A stretch of 64,000 nucleotides of DNA, taken from positions 40,732,501-40,796,500 of the forward strand of contig NC_089980.1 in assembly GCF_036417845.1 (NCBI RefSeq), given 5' to 3'. The notes under the pieces were generated by a model that ran no database searches, was not told where the DNA came from, and saw only the letters and a list, made by a program, of their open reading frames with translations. How positions within the stretch are numbered: position 1 is the stretch's first letter; each line of letters starts with the position of its first letter. This stretch comes from Apteryx mantelli. Taxonomy: Eukaryota > Chordata > Aves > Apterygiformes > Apterygidae. Shown piece after piece: positions 36,310-49,143 of this stretch. The translations under genes and the position numbers were made by a program.

Positions 36310-36505
36310 GCTGCCGCGTCCAGGTCTCCGCTCTGCCACTCGGGAGCTGTGCCACTGCGCATAAGTCACACCACTGCTTTTTGCCTCGGTGCCTTGCCTA
36401 TAAAATGGACATAAATACTTTACAAGGGTGTTGTGAAACCTAATTAATTAATACCTTTAATGCACTTTGATGTCCTTGGATGAAAAGTGCTATACAACTA
36501 CAAAG
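36310..36505 (+). mobile_element. Ancient MIR-like SINE, sense copy
   Basis: The order CTCTGCCACT, AGCTGTGCCAC, ATAAGTCACACCACTG, TGCCTCGGTGCC, TATAAAATGGACATAAATA, GGGTGTTGTGAAACC, TTAATTAATACC, then TTTGATGTCCTTGGATGAAA follows MIR-type SINEs from the tRNA-related part into the 3' tail. It is the most complete copy in the window and lies in opposite orientation to the 30,455 copy. Confidence 0.65.
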
Positions 36506-38935
36506 CATTTTTAATGTTATAAAGCAAGAACTTCTTGCTGTCTTGACTTGGCAAAGAGGCTGATTAGATGTTATCAGTTTTGCTGTTTACACTTACAGAA
36601 ACTGCTGCTGTATGATTTTGAGCACGTTTTGTTTTTAAAGAGTACCATACGAAAATGACAGAAGAGTTAATTTGGGGGTCTAACAATCGCCTATTCCTCC
36701 ATAGCTTCAGGGAGAGGCCAGAAGTGATTTTAGTTTTGCTGCCAATGAAATATAACAAGCAACATAGCCTTTCACCAAAAAAACTAACAAAACAAAAAAG
36801 CTGATATATTCCTGCATACCAGTGTGTCCTGATCACTCCTGTTTTAACTGTGTTGAAAGACATTCTGGTCCAAGCTTGAGGAGAAAGCCATGTTAGAGGA
36901 GCTCTTAATCCTGTGCTTAAGCAATTCAGCACAGTTTATGTTTCATAGAAGTCAACTGACTCCTAAATAAGAGCCCAATGTTGTTAATTACTTTCTTCTA
37001 TTCTGCCATTAAGATTTTTGTCTTTGCAATTTTACTACTTAAGTCATAAAGACCCAACCTTGTAATTGGACTGAAAAGCACTAATTCTACCTTCATGATG
37101 AAATACACAGTGGTTTCACGCCAGCAGACACCGCTGCAGAACCCATGCTTTTCTTTATTTGCTGTAACCATTTGGTAAGTAATGCTAAAAAATAGGACCA
37201 AACCACGCTTTATGGCCATTCACTTAGTGGGCTCAATGACGTAACTCTGTTTATAGGGGAGGATGACAGTACAGCTGTTTTAACATTTCAAACATTAAAA
37301 TTCCAAACAGACTTGACTAGCGCTGTGTCTAAAGATACACTAATAAGTTAATTACAAAATATAAATGCGTTGACTCCTGTAATTTAGAAAACTGAAGCCA
37401 AAGGAGTTTTAATAATCTTGCTTTTTTCTCCCAATTAACGCTGTTTACTTTTTGCATTTCCTTGACCTTGAAAAATGATCACACATAATTCTATGTATTT
37501 GGTTCCACCTTTAGCCTTGAAAGCACAAATGCAACATTCAAACCATGCACTGTTCGAGCACTGTCGCACTTTGTTTAAGTTGGATTACAAAACTAGAAAA
37601 AACTCCATGTAAACATTTACTCCACATTTACAAGACAGATTTTGGAGCCAGTCCCCCCAGTAGGGAAGAATTTCGCCGCATTTCACCAGCCGTACGAGAG
37701 CTCGCGCTCCTCCGGCCAGTGCTGGGGGATAGCGGGAGCCGTCGTGCGGCCGGCCAAGCCAGGCGCTTGCGGCTGTGCCGCCTGGCGGGGATGGGGCGAG
37801 GAGCCCCCGCCGCCTTCAGGTGTCAACAGCGGGAGGCAGGAACACGCGTGATGGAAGGAACCTGGGGACATCGCCTCCGCGAAACCAAATAAACCACAAG
37901 TCTGAAAAACAGCCCCCACAAGAAACACCCCGCTGCAAGAGGGAGGCAAACCTCTCCCTCCCCCAGCCCCCAGCACCAGCACCTTGTCAGGCCGAAGCCG
38001 TATCCCCCCAAAAGCATGGCCGGCTTTGGGCGATTTCTATGCAGTCTACAAATAAACAAAACCCATGGAGTGTTTTGCATTCAATGGTTAATCACACTTG
38101 GCTGCGTGTTTATATTTTTCCTCACTGTAAAGGCATTCCTGGTCCGCCTCCCAAACAGCTTGTTTTGTCTGCGAGATTTAATCTTGAGTGGCAGGACCAG
38201 GAGCAAAGACAAACCTCAAAACAATTCTTATTTTTCTGTAACAAGATGTCAGGATGTAAAAAGCTAACTTTCCTGAAAACAGGCCCCTAGGTTAGCATGT
38301 ACGGGGATTCGTGCTGCAGTTTCCAGCCCGCCCTGATGCCGGGTCACACGCAGCGCTCCGTTTCACTCCCTTTTAACTCCTTCCTGTTTGTGAACTGCTC
38401 TTCAAAGAGACGACTTAAAAAACCACTGGAATTCAAGGCACATTGGACCAGTTTCCAGCCCCATACCCTCACTGCAAAGAGAAGCTTGTTTGTATACAGA
38501 GAGCACTGGCTCGAGATGCCCAGCTTCCTTTCAAATCCAAATGCCATTTTCTTCAAGGCAACTTCAGGGTACCTTTCATAAAGTTCAAAGCAAAGGGATG
38601 ATACAGTATGGCTATAGTGCTTCAAGCATGGAAGCTACTTTGTCCAGGATTAGCTTAAGGAGTTCTTTACAGCACCGCACCGTGTAGGCATCAGCCTCAC
38701 TTTAAAGCAGTCCCCACTAAGAATACAAACAAGTGACTGGAACAGTCCTGCATTTATATCTTTGTACTTGTAAAGACCTGAAAACTGTTACAAATAGTGA
38801 AGTTCTGAAATCTCACCAGTTCTGCTCTTCATTTTGTTTGCTTTTTTGTTTGCCCTTGCCTCTGAATTATCTTTAAAGGTAGACTAATAGCAAGTTGTGG
38901 TTAGAACTTCATCACAGTTTCTAAAAAAATAATAA
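36506..38935. other. Intergenic stretch with a CpG-rich patch
   Basis: It is mostly AT-rich and featureless, except for about 37,655-37,900, where GC and CpG density rise sharply (for example CGTGCGGCCGGCC). Open frames on both strands in this patch reflect base composition. No splice or coding evidence was found. Confidence 0.6.
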
Positions 38936-39110
38936 AATCAAAGAAATGTTGGCTGAAAGGGATGTCAGCAGGTCATTTAGTCCAACCTTCTGCTTGAAGC
39001 AGGACTATCACCAGCACTAGATCAGGCCATCCATAGCTTTGTCTACTCATGGCTCCAAAATCTCCAAGGATGGAGACTCCACTGCCTCTTGGGCACCTGT
39101 TCCTTGGTGG
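38936..39110 (-). mobile_element. CR1 LINE, 3' fragment, antisense
   Basis: The words GAAAGGGATGTCAGCAGGTC, TTTAGTCCAACCTTCTGC, AGCACTAGATCAGGCC, TCTCCAAGGATGGAGACTCC and GGGCACCTGTTCC run in the order of the reverse-complemented 3' end of bird CR1 elements. The element is 5'-truncated, as is usual for CR1. The right boundary is approximate, because similarity fades after about 39,110. Confidence 0.8.
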
Positions 39111-42100
39111 ACATGTTCTCTCTCCTGGTCTTGATATCGTGGAGGTTTTTGCCTATGATGGTGTTGCTTTTGGAGGAAGAATTTTTGACAAGAGGGGTTT
39201 GTGTAAACATAGTCCAACAGAGCCTGAAGGAAAGAGTCATGAAACCTCCTGCAAATTCATCTTAACAGCTTTTTGCAGCTCCCCTAAAACTGTGTATAAA
39301 TGCTAGGCATACATGTATACCACTGTTATTTTTGTCCTGTGTATGCTTTAAAAATGGTAGAAGTTGTTAGCAAGGATCAGGTCTGCACAAATAATACTTT
39401 CAGTCATGCTGGCAACCTCCATAGTGTTGTCAGAAATTTTCAGAGCTGCCTTCAAGTGTATGACCTGCTTCCGGTACCTACTTCATGGTGCCTCTGCAGC
39501 AGAGAAAGTAAGTAACGCTTCATACATCATACAGTACGGTTAAGGCATAGACCTTTCTGTCAGAGTATATCACAGTGATGAACACTTTGCTGAATTTTAA
39601 AAGGGGCCAAATAACCACAGGGCCCATTTCTAAAACACAGTCATAAAAATTACTGCAACGCTGACTGTAACAAAACGGCCATTACAAACACAGACGAAAT
39701 GCTCCTGCAGTTCTTACAGACAAGCATTAGAAAGCAATGGGCTATATTATTGACACTGTGTTGGAATCTCACTGCCTTATAAAGCAGCAGCAACAGGAAG
39801 TCGGATCTGATCGAGCGATGCCCTGATAAACAAAGCCTTTCCTTCCAACCAGGCACCTCCATGTGTTGTTTGGAGCCTTTCTTTGAAAATTCTCTTCTTC
39901 ATGAGCAGGGACTTAACCCACTCTGCAGTGAGCAATCCCCATCGGTGCTGCATACCCATCCCCTGGAAGTTAGAAAAGCAGGATCAAGTTTTGAGGGTTT
40001 TTCGTGCAACCTGCCCATAATTAGCCTCAAGCGGTGGCTGAGTCACTCCGAAGAGTCGAGGGTGCTATTAGAACCAGACATGCCACAGCCCAGCTTAAAA
40101 TTATACAGTCCACCACTGTGCGGAAACTGCTCCATTAAGCTATCTGACCCCATTAGATGGGAGCTGTTATTTCCTCTTGGTTGCAAGTGCTGTTGCTGCT
40201 CTGAAGAAGGTAAGTCCAGCTCCCACAGCACAAACTCACCTCTTTCTTGCTGAAACCAGCAAACACCATCCTGCTTCCCGGTTAATCAGCAGGTTCCCTG
40301 AGCTCAGACCTACAGTCCTGAAGTAAACAGATGCTGAGACATAGCATTTACTGGATGCAAAGGATACATCAGTGCAAAGAACAACATACTACAGTATCTT
40401 GTTCATCCAAATGCAATGATAATATAACTGTTAAAATCAGGAACTGAAGAAATGCAAGAAACAAACTATTTCTGTAAAATATATTTTTATGTTGAAAATT
40501 TGCTTCCCCTTCTCATAACGATGATTATAGAAAAGCTCAGAATAAGCTGATTGTTAATAGGACACTGACTCTTCTACGTGCTCCTAGGGCTGGAGATGCG
40601 AGGAAAACATTTTCCGTACGGTCCACTCTCTGGTAGAACTAAGGCAGCTGAAGTCAAAGTAGGCTCGGTTGGCCAAAACACACAAGAAATCATCATTAGT
40701 TGGCAGGACTGTACTTGAGCTGCAGCTGGATTTTACAGCTGCCTTTCCCTATCAAGATGTAAGAGGAAATGCCCTACTTCAGCAGCAGCAGGGTGCAATT
40801 CCCCTTGGCACAGCTTCTCTGTCAGGCACAAAAATGAATCCAGTGCCAAATTACTAGTAACCAAAACATGTTACCTTCTGCATTCGGTATCTCACAAACA
40901 GGGAGTTAGTAGGACTTTGGTCCAGCTACGGGTAGACGAAGCTATGTATAGTAACTGAACAATCCCAAGTTGTTTCACTTAGCCACTTGTTTGCAAGCTG
41001 AGGATAAGGAAAAAGGTCAGAGTTTCTGTCACTCTTTGTTGTCATTCTGTCAGAAAAAGTTCAGGTGAGGTTTGCTGGGAGGGGTGCATGATGCTGCGCT
41101 GCTGCTGACGGTGCAGTTCAGAGAATAAACATGAGTCCAACCTCTAGAGCTGCCACTCTGACACCCGTGCTAAATTTCCTTTGAAAGATGCAAACAACCT
41201 CAATGCCTCTTATTTTTAAGTGAGTTTTAAAAAACTCCTAGCTGTAAGCAACAGTGGAATAAAAGAAATAAGATGTCAAATTATAATCAGCTTGAATCAT
41301 TTTGAATAAACACTGAGGAAATAAAATGTACTCTATTTGCTGGCAGGCTTGGTAGCTTACGGAGTACTCACTCCACCCAAATCAAAGGCTTGAAATGGCA
41401 GAATAGAGACCCCTGATAGCATAAGATTTGCTTTTCACAGGTACCATGTTGCCATCCTCAGGGACAGAAAAAGCATCATTAGGACTTAAACAGAGTTTGA
41501 TAAAAACATATAGCACCCCAAGGATCAATTTTCACCACAGGCAGCTGCAGCACAAGGCATTAATTCTTCAGCCTCACTGGTGACAAGAGAAATCCAGAGA
41601 GCTGTAGGCACAAATAACATTAGACTTCTAGTGTGTATTTTCCTTTTCATGCCTACAATTAAATGCTTGCTTTACTTCCTGTTGTTTAATATTGTATTTA
41701 TTCTTTATTGCTGCAAGAAAAACCTCCTGTACTTTTTTTAATTTGCACTGGGGACACATTTGAAGGCCCATATTGTAGACTCAGCGAGTGGCAGGGCAGC
41801 CGCCAAACCTTGCTTCCTTTGTTGATTTCTTGATGATTTAAGACCTATTTTCAGCAGCTGATCCTAGTTTTCCCCCTGCCTTTTTGCTTGGTAACTATCA
41901 CTTTAACAAAATGGTGTTTGTGCAGTGCCTTGGAACCAAGAATTGAGCTTTTAAACATAGACAGTGAAAAGAATAGAAAAAGCAGGACTAAAATCACATA
42001 CATGCTATGAATTTTTCAAGGCCACGTGTTTAGAAATATTACTCTGCAAGAACTTAAGAGTTTTACTACCTAGTAGACTGCTAGTCTTTTATTTCATACA

Positions 42101-45100
42101 TAGCTAAAATACTTGCACATTTCTGATATTTGCCGATGTTGTTTATCTCTCTCTAGTGCAAAGTTTGAAATTATTCTCTCAATCTACAGAAGTTAGTAAA
42201 AATAATTACAAAAAACTGTTCTGTTGATGTATATTGTTCAGACTTTTACTGGCTTTGCCCATAGGGACAAAACCTATTGTCTCAATGTACAAACAGGAAA
42301 GGATACAACCTGATCAACAGTTTATTTAGGTGCAGGCTTCCTTCAGAAAAGGAGGATACACTTTCCCCCTGTTGATGCTAAGATGTAAATGAAACTAAGA
42401 CTTGGCGTAAGGAGATGCATACGCTGGCATTGGCATGATTATCTGCTCCGTTCTGGATAACAGTGGAGTATTTTCTCACAATTATTCTGTTGTGGAGAAC
42501 ACAATATTGAGCTTAATAAGTAAGAACAGTTTCTACAGTAGGACTGATTACTTTTACAGCAAATCATTCTATATTTAATGCAGGCACATAAGACACCAGC
42601 ATGCACCTGAGTAACTACTGTTTGCCTTGTTAAAACACAAACCTCAAACTTGCTAAAAATAGCAATCACTAGCAAGGGTAAAGCCAAGTTGCCTCAGAAC
42701 ATTATAGACACCTGAAAATAAAAAAACTAAAGGAGACGAATTATGGGATTTTCAGTAACATTTAAGAAGTACAAAACAGTGCTACCTTTAGATTTAATGA
42801 GCGCTACAATACATCAATTACAGTGACATTAGTAATTTAAGGGAAGAGTGTTCCTTCATAGTCTGTTTGGTCACAGATTTCGTTTGCTTCATCAGTAAAG
42901 GACAGCACCCTGTAATTAACAGTCACGGTCAGAAGCTGTGTCTAAAACTTATTAGCTTCTCGCAGCACGCCTTATTCACCTAGCTGGAAAGGTGAGAGAT
43001 TCACCTTCTCTCCTGATAGAGGACTCCACATACTGCTACTCTTTCATGTTCATACATTGAACCTGCACAGACTTGGTATTAGAAGCGTATTTCCGATCTG
43101 TAAGAGCGAGCCTCACACACTAGCACAGGTTTCTATCGCCTGCTGTTTCTCCCGTTGTTAAGGCTACTGACATAGAAGAGGAAAAGGGGGATATTTAAGC
43201 AGCAAGCCTTATCACTTGGGCAGTTTTTGACCTCTACAAAACCCCCAGCCTTACATTAGGGGGCACAGAAAGAAGGAGACTGAGGAGACTTATTCCATTC
43301 TTTCCTGCTTGAGAAGCCTCCTTGTGTAAAATCACCTGAAGTAAGACTTACGGTACTGCACTTCATTGCTAAATCTGGTTTCCTGACTGATTCACTGAAG
43401 ATGCTGATTGCTGTAAGTGGATGAGAGCAAGGAAATACAGAAAAAGCCACACCTAGTAAGGCTTTAACAATGCATAGCAGATTCGTGCTAATTCTAGCAA
43501 CATTTTTTTTCTCAAAAACTGAGTCAAGTCTACTCCATAAATGAATGGGAGGATGCTTAAAGACACAGATGATGCTGAAAATGTTGTTGATTCAGCAAAT
43601 GAAACATGCTGATCCACAAAGCAATGACCAACACAACAGACAGATCAATGAAGGCCAAACAACACAGAATATTGTTATTTTTTATTTATTTTTCCAGATG
43701 TTTATCCAAGCTTTTCAGCAAGTTCACAAAAAGTCTAGCTTTGAATCTGAATGATTTGGTATTACTTTTAGCACAGTGGATTACATACACAGATGAATAA
43801 ATGCTCAACTGTAAGTTCGCACTTTAAGGATCTTTGGAAAATTGTGCATTAATGGGGTCCAGTAAATAGAGATTTACTGCATTCCTTCAGTTAAAATTCT
43901 GACAAAGTAAACTTAAGCTTTCAGATATGTTCGTCATATTGCTATTTTTCTCATGTTTTGTGGTTCTCATAAACCACAGAAACTAGCCTAGGTTTGATTG
44001 TTCATTTTAACTGCATATATCATACAGTAGGAAAGAAGGAGCTGGAAGTCTCATTCCCATCAAATTGGCCAAAATAGGTATTATCATATAACAGGAGATA
44101 CTAGAATTAATTCTAGTTTATTAGATTACAGCTCTTGTGGCTAACTTAAGTTGCTTCAATAAATATTTGATTTGATATAAAATTATTTAAACCAATTCTA
44201 TCTTTTGTTTTAGTATTCATATCTAATCTTCCTTTAGAAGAGAAGAATTCACTCACAGCCATGTCTTTCCTCCTAAGATCCCATTTTTACTGCTTAAATC
44301 CAGAATACATTCTTCTGAGAACTATCAGAAAGGGTTCCGTAAAATACTGGGTGGGTCAAAAAGTGCAGGAGGGCTTTGAAATAACAAAGATGTTCATTAT
44401 GTTTAAGAAAAAATGCCTTTTTTCTAATCTGAAAATTGATAGGCTTGCAGACTTTATCTCAAACACAAGCAATATAGCTTCTCAACTTTTCTACCTAAAT
44501 TTTTGCTAAATAGTGCCAATGGTATGAGAGAGATGAACACCTCATCAGGTAATATCAGACTGAAACCACCAGTTCATTTTTACCTATGCTAGTGAAAAGT
44601 TGGTGAAACACCAGTTAACTTAGCACAACCAATGGTTGGTTTGGACTTTTTATATCCTCAAAGTCTTTTCTTACAAAGCTTCTGGAACAGTTGGACCTTA
44701 ACAATAAAGCAGTCCTCTATCCAAAATTCTTAAGACTGAGGTAAAGGACACATTTTTGGTTAAAAATGTGAATTATGAAGAATGGCCTTCCTTTTTAAGT
44801 GTTTTGCAATTGCTAGCCTTCGACAGCATCATGGTAATTACTGAAAAGATAAAAAAAAAAATTTTGGGTACACTTGTATCACGGGCAATCAAAAATATAA
44901 AGCTAATACTGTGTTCATGGGGCGGTAACTACAACACTGAATCAAACACTGCTATAAAATGTAAGATTCCAGGGATCTGCTGATGAAGCTTGTTAAGATT
45001 TTTTTCCTTTTGAAGATACTAGAGATTGTTTCTATAAGATTTTGAATATTATGAGAAATGTTTTTCATTAGCCCTCCTCTTCCCTCCTTAGTCACAAGAG

Positions 45101-46200
45101 TTACCTTTTTCTTGAATATGTGTGTGTGCGGCATTGATTTTTACCTGAAGAAATGCAGATTTGAGGCTGTCCCAGTATAAGGAACCATGTCTGTTTTCAG
45201 TCATCTAAGGTTGCTGAGTTACAGTTTTACTGTTCACATAAAACCAAATCTCTCCACATCTGCTATAAGTCTTGGTTCGCATACAAAAGCCCAACACAAT
45301 GCCTCCACAGAGAGAAGGCAGCCTCAGACCTCTGGAGCTGTTTACTGCTCTCAAATAATGTAGCCAGAGTCACGGGGGACACGTCAGAGGACAGAACATG
45401 ACCCCTTTTCAGCAGATTTGAAATAAGGCCTCTGATTTTGATTGCAGCTTAATTTCCAGTCAAGAACTTCACTACAAGACACAAGCTAAAATTTTGTCTA
45501 TAAGCTAGCTAAAAATATCTGTGATTTCTACAGTCAAATTATTTGCATATTTTTTAATAATTAAGCTTCAATGCACAAAATCTATCTATATTCCTTAGGT
45601 GGATATTCCACAGAAAAGCACTAATTTTAGTAAATATCCCAAGTGTCAGAAAGGCTAGGGAAATACTGCCAATCAATTAATTTGATGTGATTCCATTGCA
45701 TAAGTAGATAGAGGTGATATAGTGAATAATTTCAAATTAAATGTTTTTTCAGTATCACTGTATCAACTCATACAATTCATTTAGTTCCTTACATTTAGCA
45801 GAAGTAGGGTACATTTTCCATATGCCATTTATAAACAACATACACAGTTAATTTTATTCCTTACTGGAAAGTACCCTGGTCTATTTACAAATTAATTTGG
45901 GAAGTGACACCATGAGAGTTAGCTGTATCTGGTGCGCCTGACACACAGCATGAAAGGAAGGATGAACAGGCAGGATTCTGCATTTGGCATTTCAGAATTA
46001 GGGGAGGTAACGTTTCCAGTTATATACATTTAAAATAATTTCTGAGAAGACATGCTGAACTTAAGCATTTAGCTAAATACATCTATAGCCCTGTATTATT
46101 CTATCAGTTGTTTTCCACAGCATCATTCATTCTTTTGTTAAAAGTTTGCTCCTTAGTAGTATTTATCTTACTTGGAAAAATTATAGGTCTAGGAAAGAGC
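39111..46200. other. Intergenic region between BABAM2 3' end and the CR1 fragment
   Basis: This is an increasingly AT-rich stretch. An exact AP-1 motif (TGAGTCA) lies at 40039-40045. I see no gene, RNA or clear repeat; open frames are under 135 codons and look random. Confidence 0.6.
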
Positions 46201-47006
46201 TTTATTTTGTTATACTAATTTATATAACTACTTCCTTGTGCGGTGGTACTAAAGCAGTAGAACTTTTTCATAACAGAAAGGAAAGTTCATTAGAAAAACA
46301 CTGAAAGTGTACAACTGGAAATAAAAACAAAGCATAAAAACATAGCATTTAATACTAGATGAGCTTTCAACTGAAAATATAATAGAAAGAAAAAAACTCC
46401 CAGACCCTGCCATATTACTATCAGACCAACTTGAAAGGCACTGAGAATTGAACTGCACAACTCATATCCATACCTGTGAGAGTAACAACCATAATCAGAT
46501 ACAATCATCCAAGGCAGAATATGGCACTATGTAGTCCATTAGGCATTTCTGGTACATATGGCAGTCTTATATGTTCTTAGGATAAACTGGAAATGTTATC
46601 TAAATATACAAAGGTTCAAAACAGGCAAAATATTTCTGTGAAAAAAATTCAATTAACACCATATGAAGACAAGCAGTTCTGAAACAAGGCATGACATATA
46701 GGACATTTTTGGCACAGGAAAATGTTATCACATCTAAACAGACACTTTTAAAATTAATCCAGTAGACACATAAAGGAGTAGTGGTGGCAGAGGCAATGGG
46801 ATAGGGGTGAATATCAAATACTTGGTTTTGAGCTTACTAGCTGAAGTCTGTGTTTCATAAATCAGACAAAAACTGAAGCAATCAAACCCATTTCGGAGGC
46901 AAGAAAGCACCTATTGAGATGATCCAACCTACTTCCAGGAATTCTTGGGGGCTGACACATGCAGACCGAAGAATCTGTCCGGTATCACCTCAATGCCCGA
47001 GGTTGT
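46201..47006 (-). other. BABAM2: BABAM2 3' untranslated region (approximate)
   Basis: It follows directly after the BABAM2 stop codon. Candidate polyadenylation hexamers in minus sense are ATTAAA at 46353-46348 and AATAAA at 46206-46201, about 650 and 800 bases below the stop. The chosen end is the second one and is a guess. Confidence 0.45.
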
Positions 47007-47070
47007 CTAAAGCTTTCCATTAGCAAACGCTGCCTCCTGGAACTGAGGGACAAATGTTTTGAAATATGCC
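47007..47070 (-). CDS. BABAM2: BABAM2 (BRE) last coding exon, C terminus only
   Basis: The minus strand encodes [10 protein letters not shown] followed by [10 protein letters not shown] and a TAG stop (47009-47007), which is the C terminus of BABAM2/BRE. The acceptor is ttcactag|GGCATA. The first base completes a Lys codon begun in the previous exon, so the intron interrupts after two codon bases. BABAM2 is a UEV-domain scaffold of two deubiquitinase complexes: nuclear BRCA1-A (with ABRAXAS1, BRCC36, MERIT40 and RAP80) and cytoplasmic BRISC. Earlier exons were not found in the window, consistent with the very large introns of this gene. Its tandem position upstream of FOSL2 matches human gene order. 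Confidence 0.92.
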
Positions 47071-49110
47071 CTAGTGAAAAGAGAAAGTTCATGGTTAGGA
47101 AAGAATAAACTTAGAACATGGTGGGTGTATGCACGTAGCTATGATTTTACAAAGAGAAGCATAAAGTTATCGTGTTCAGTCCATTGTTAGTTCTCAAAAA
47201 TGGGTAGTTTTTTTTGTGAGTTTTTAATACACAGCAGATCTGTATACTTCAGCCTTCTAGATCCAGTAGTATTACTTGTACTGGTGTTCTCACCACAAAG
47301 AGCATGTCACGCTGCTTAATGGGGTCAACATCAGTAACTTGACACTGAGAGAGGAATGGCCTGAACTACCTTCCATATTTTATCCAATGCAAAGTTGCAG
47401 AGATAAACAGTATTATATACGTATGGCACCAAAGGTCTAAAGACAGGCAAGTCAGTGGAACAGAAAAATCATCAGGGAAAGTCAGAATACTTGAAGGACA
47501 TAAGCTCTTATTTACCTCCTTAGAGAAACCTTGATGTAATACAGAATCACTGTTGATGGCAGCCGTTTACAAAAGATGTAGCTAATTTTCTGTAGTGCGT
47601 AAATACTAACACTTTGGATGAACTCTAATTCCTTTTATTAGACTCTGAAATTCAGAATGTTATTCTATACATTAAGACATGTTTTGTATATTTTGGATCT
47701 TAGTCTATCTCCTTAGCAAAGCATGGAGTGACTCGTAAGTCCATAAAATGAGTTGATTCTAAGCATCCAACGTTGAGTTTGAACTGCACCTTTGAGTTTA
47801 CTGCACTGCAAGATGCAGCTGTGTATTAAACAGATCTTATGTGTTCCAATGATATCATTTATTTGCAAGGTATATTAGAAGTTGCTTCAGAATTCTGTCC
47901 TGTGTTATCTTTGCCTACTCCTTTCTGTACACTGAACTTTCAACTTTCAGTTTCTCTACTTTTCTTTTTTTCCCTACTAAAAATCACTGGTCTTTGTAAA
48001 TTTCTACGCAAGGAGAACACCCCCCGACTCCAACCATGTCAGAAAAATTAAAGTGAGAACAGTTGCAGCTACATTCATTATGGTACCAGTCTCTCTGCTA
48101 GTATACCTCCTCACACAAACATATGCTGACAATCTTCACAATCAATCAAGATATGTATTGCATAATTTGGGTAGAAGTTCTGGCAATTACTGAACATCAA
48201 TTACACCTTCTCACACCTAAAAATGTTGTAAGATCACAAAAGAGGAAGTTCCCCTCCTCTTTGTGATGTTATGCCTAATAAATTAATTAAAAGATTGCTA
48301 CAGTCAGCTTTTGTGCAAAATCTGTAAAGACACATGAGACGCTGTCCAAAGGTTAAGAGCATTTCCTGACTGGGGAATTGAGCCTAGAAATGGCTCAATT
48401 TTCCTAGAAATGGAAAAAAAATGAGGGACAACCAGTAAATGTGTTCCATAGCATACACAGATTCTGATATGTATTTATAGAATACACTTGGATTTATTGA
48501 ATCAAAGTTCAAAAGCTAGCCCTCATAAATTATGCCCACAAAAGTGATTGTTCATACTGGCACATGTGCATACATAAACTAGCTAAGAAGGTATGTATAT
48601 CATCTGATTCTCACAAGTGAATAAAATTTTTGTATTTGTGTTTTTATAGCATATGTTTGAAATTGTGGTCTATTACAGTATGTCCCAGTCAGCTCTGCAT
48701 CATTCTGCTTCCTCATCAAACATCCCTTGCACACTGTCATCCACAGGATCTATCATCCTTTTATTTCTCCTTGCATTATCCATCCCAAAATTTAATTAAA
48801 TTTCCTCTGCTTGCTTATTTTAAGTACCCTCTTTCTTCCCCTTTGATAGCTTCTCTGTAGACTCTTTCATGTCAGTGCTCTTCTTCTTAACTTGATAAAT
48901 GTTACTTAGAACTTCCCTCTTACATTTTCCTAAACTGTAAAAAGTCTTAATTATTAAATTGAACATAAGCAGAAGTACTTTTCTGCATTTGGTTTCTCTT
49001 CTGAAACATCTTTCATAGCGTTTCTGTGCTTTGTATGAATACTACATTTATTGTGTTACATTTCAGTCACCTTTCTGTTAGGCAAATTCCAAAACCAAAT
49101 GCTTCTGACA

Positions 49111-49111
<1 letters not shown>

Positions 49112-49142
<31 letters not shown>
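49112..49142. repeat. (CA)15 microsatellite
   Basis: About fifteen uninterrupted CA units, within the BABAM2 intron. Confidence 0.95.

Positions 49143-49143
<1 letters not shown>

Noticed and set aside
36009-36443. Open frame of 144 codons on the plus strand
   Set aside because: It runs into a MIR-like SINE, and other frames are open in the same GC-rich stretch.
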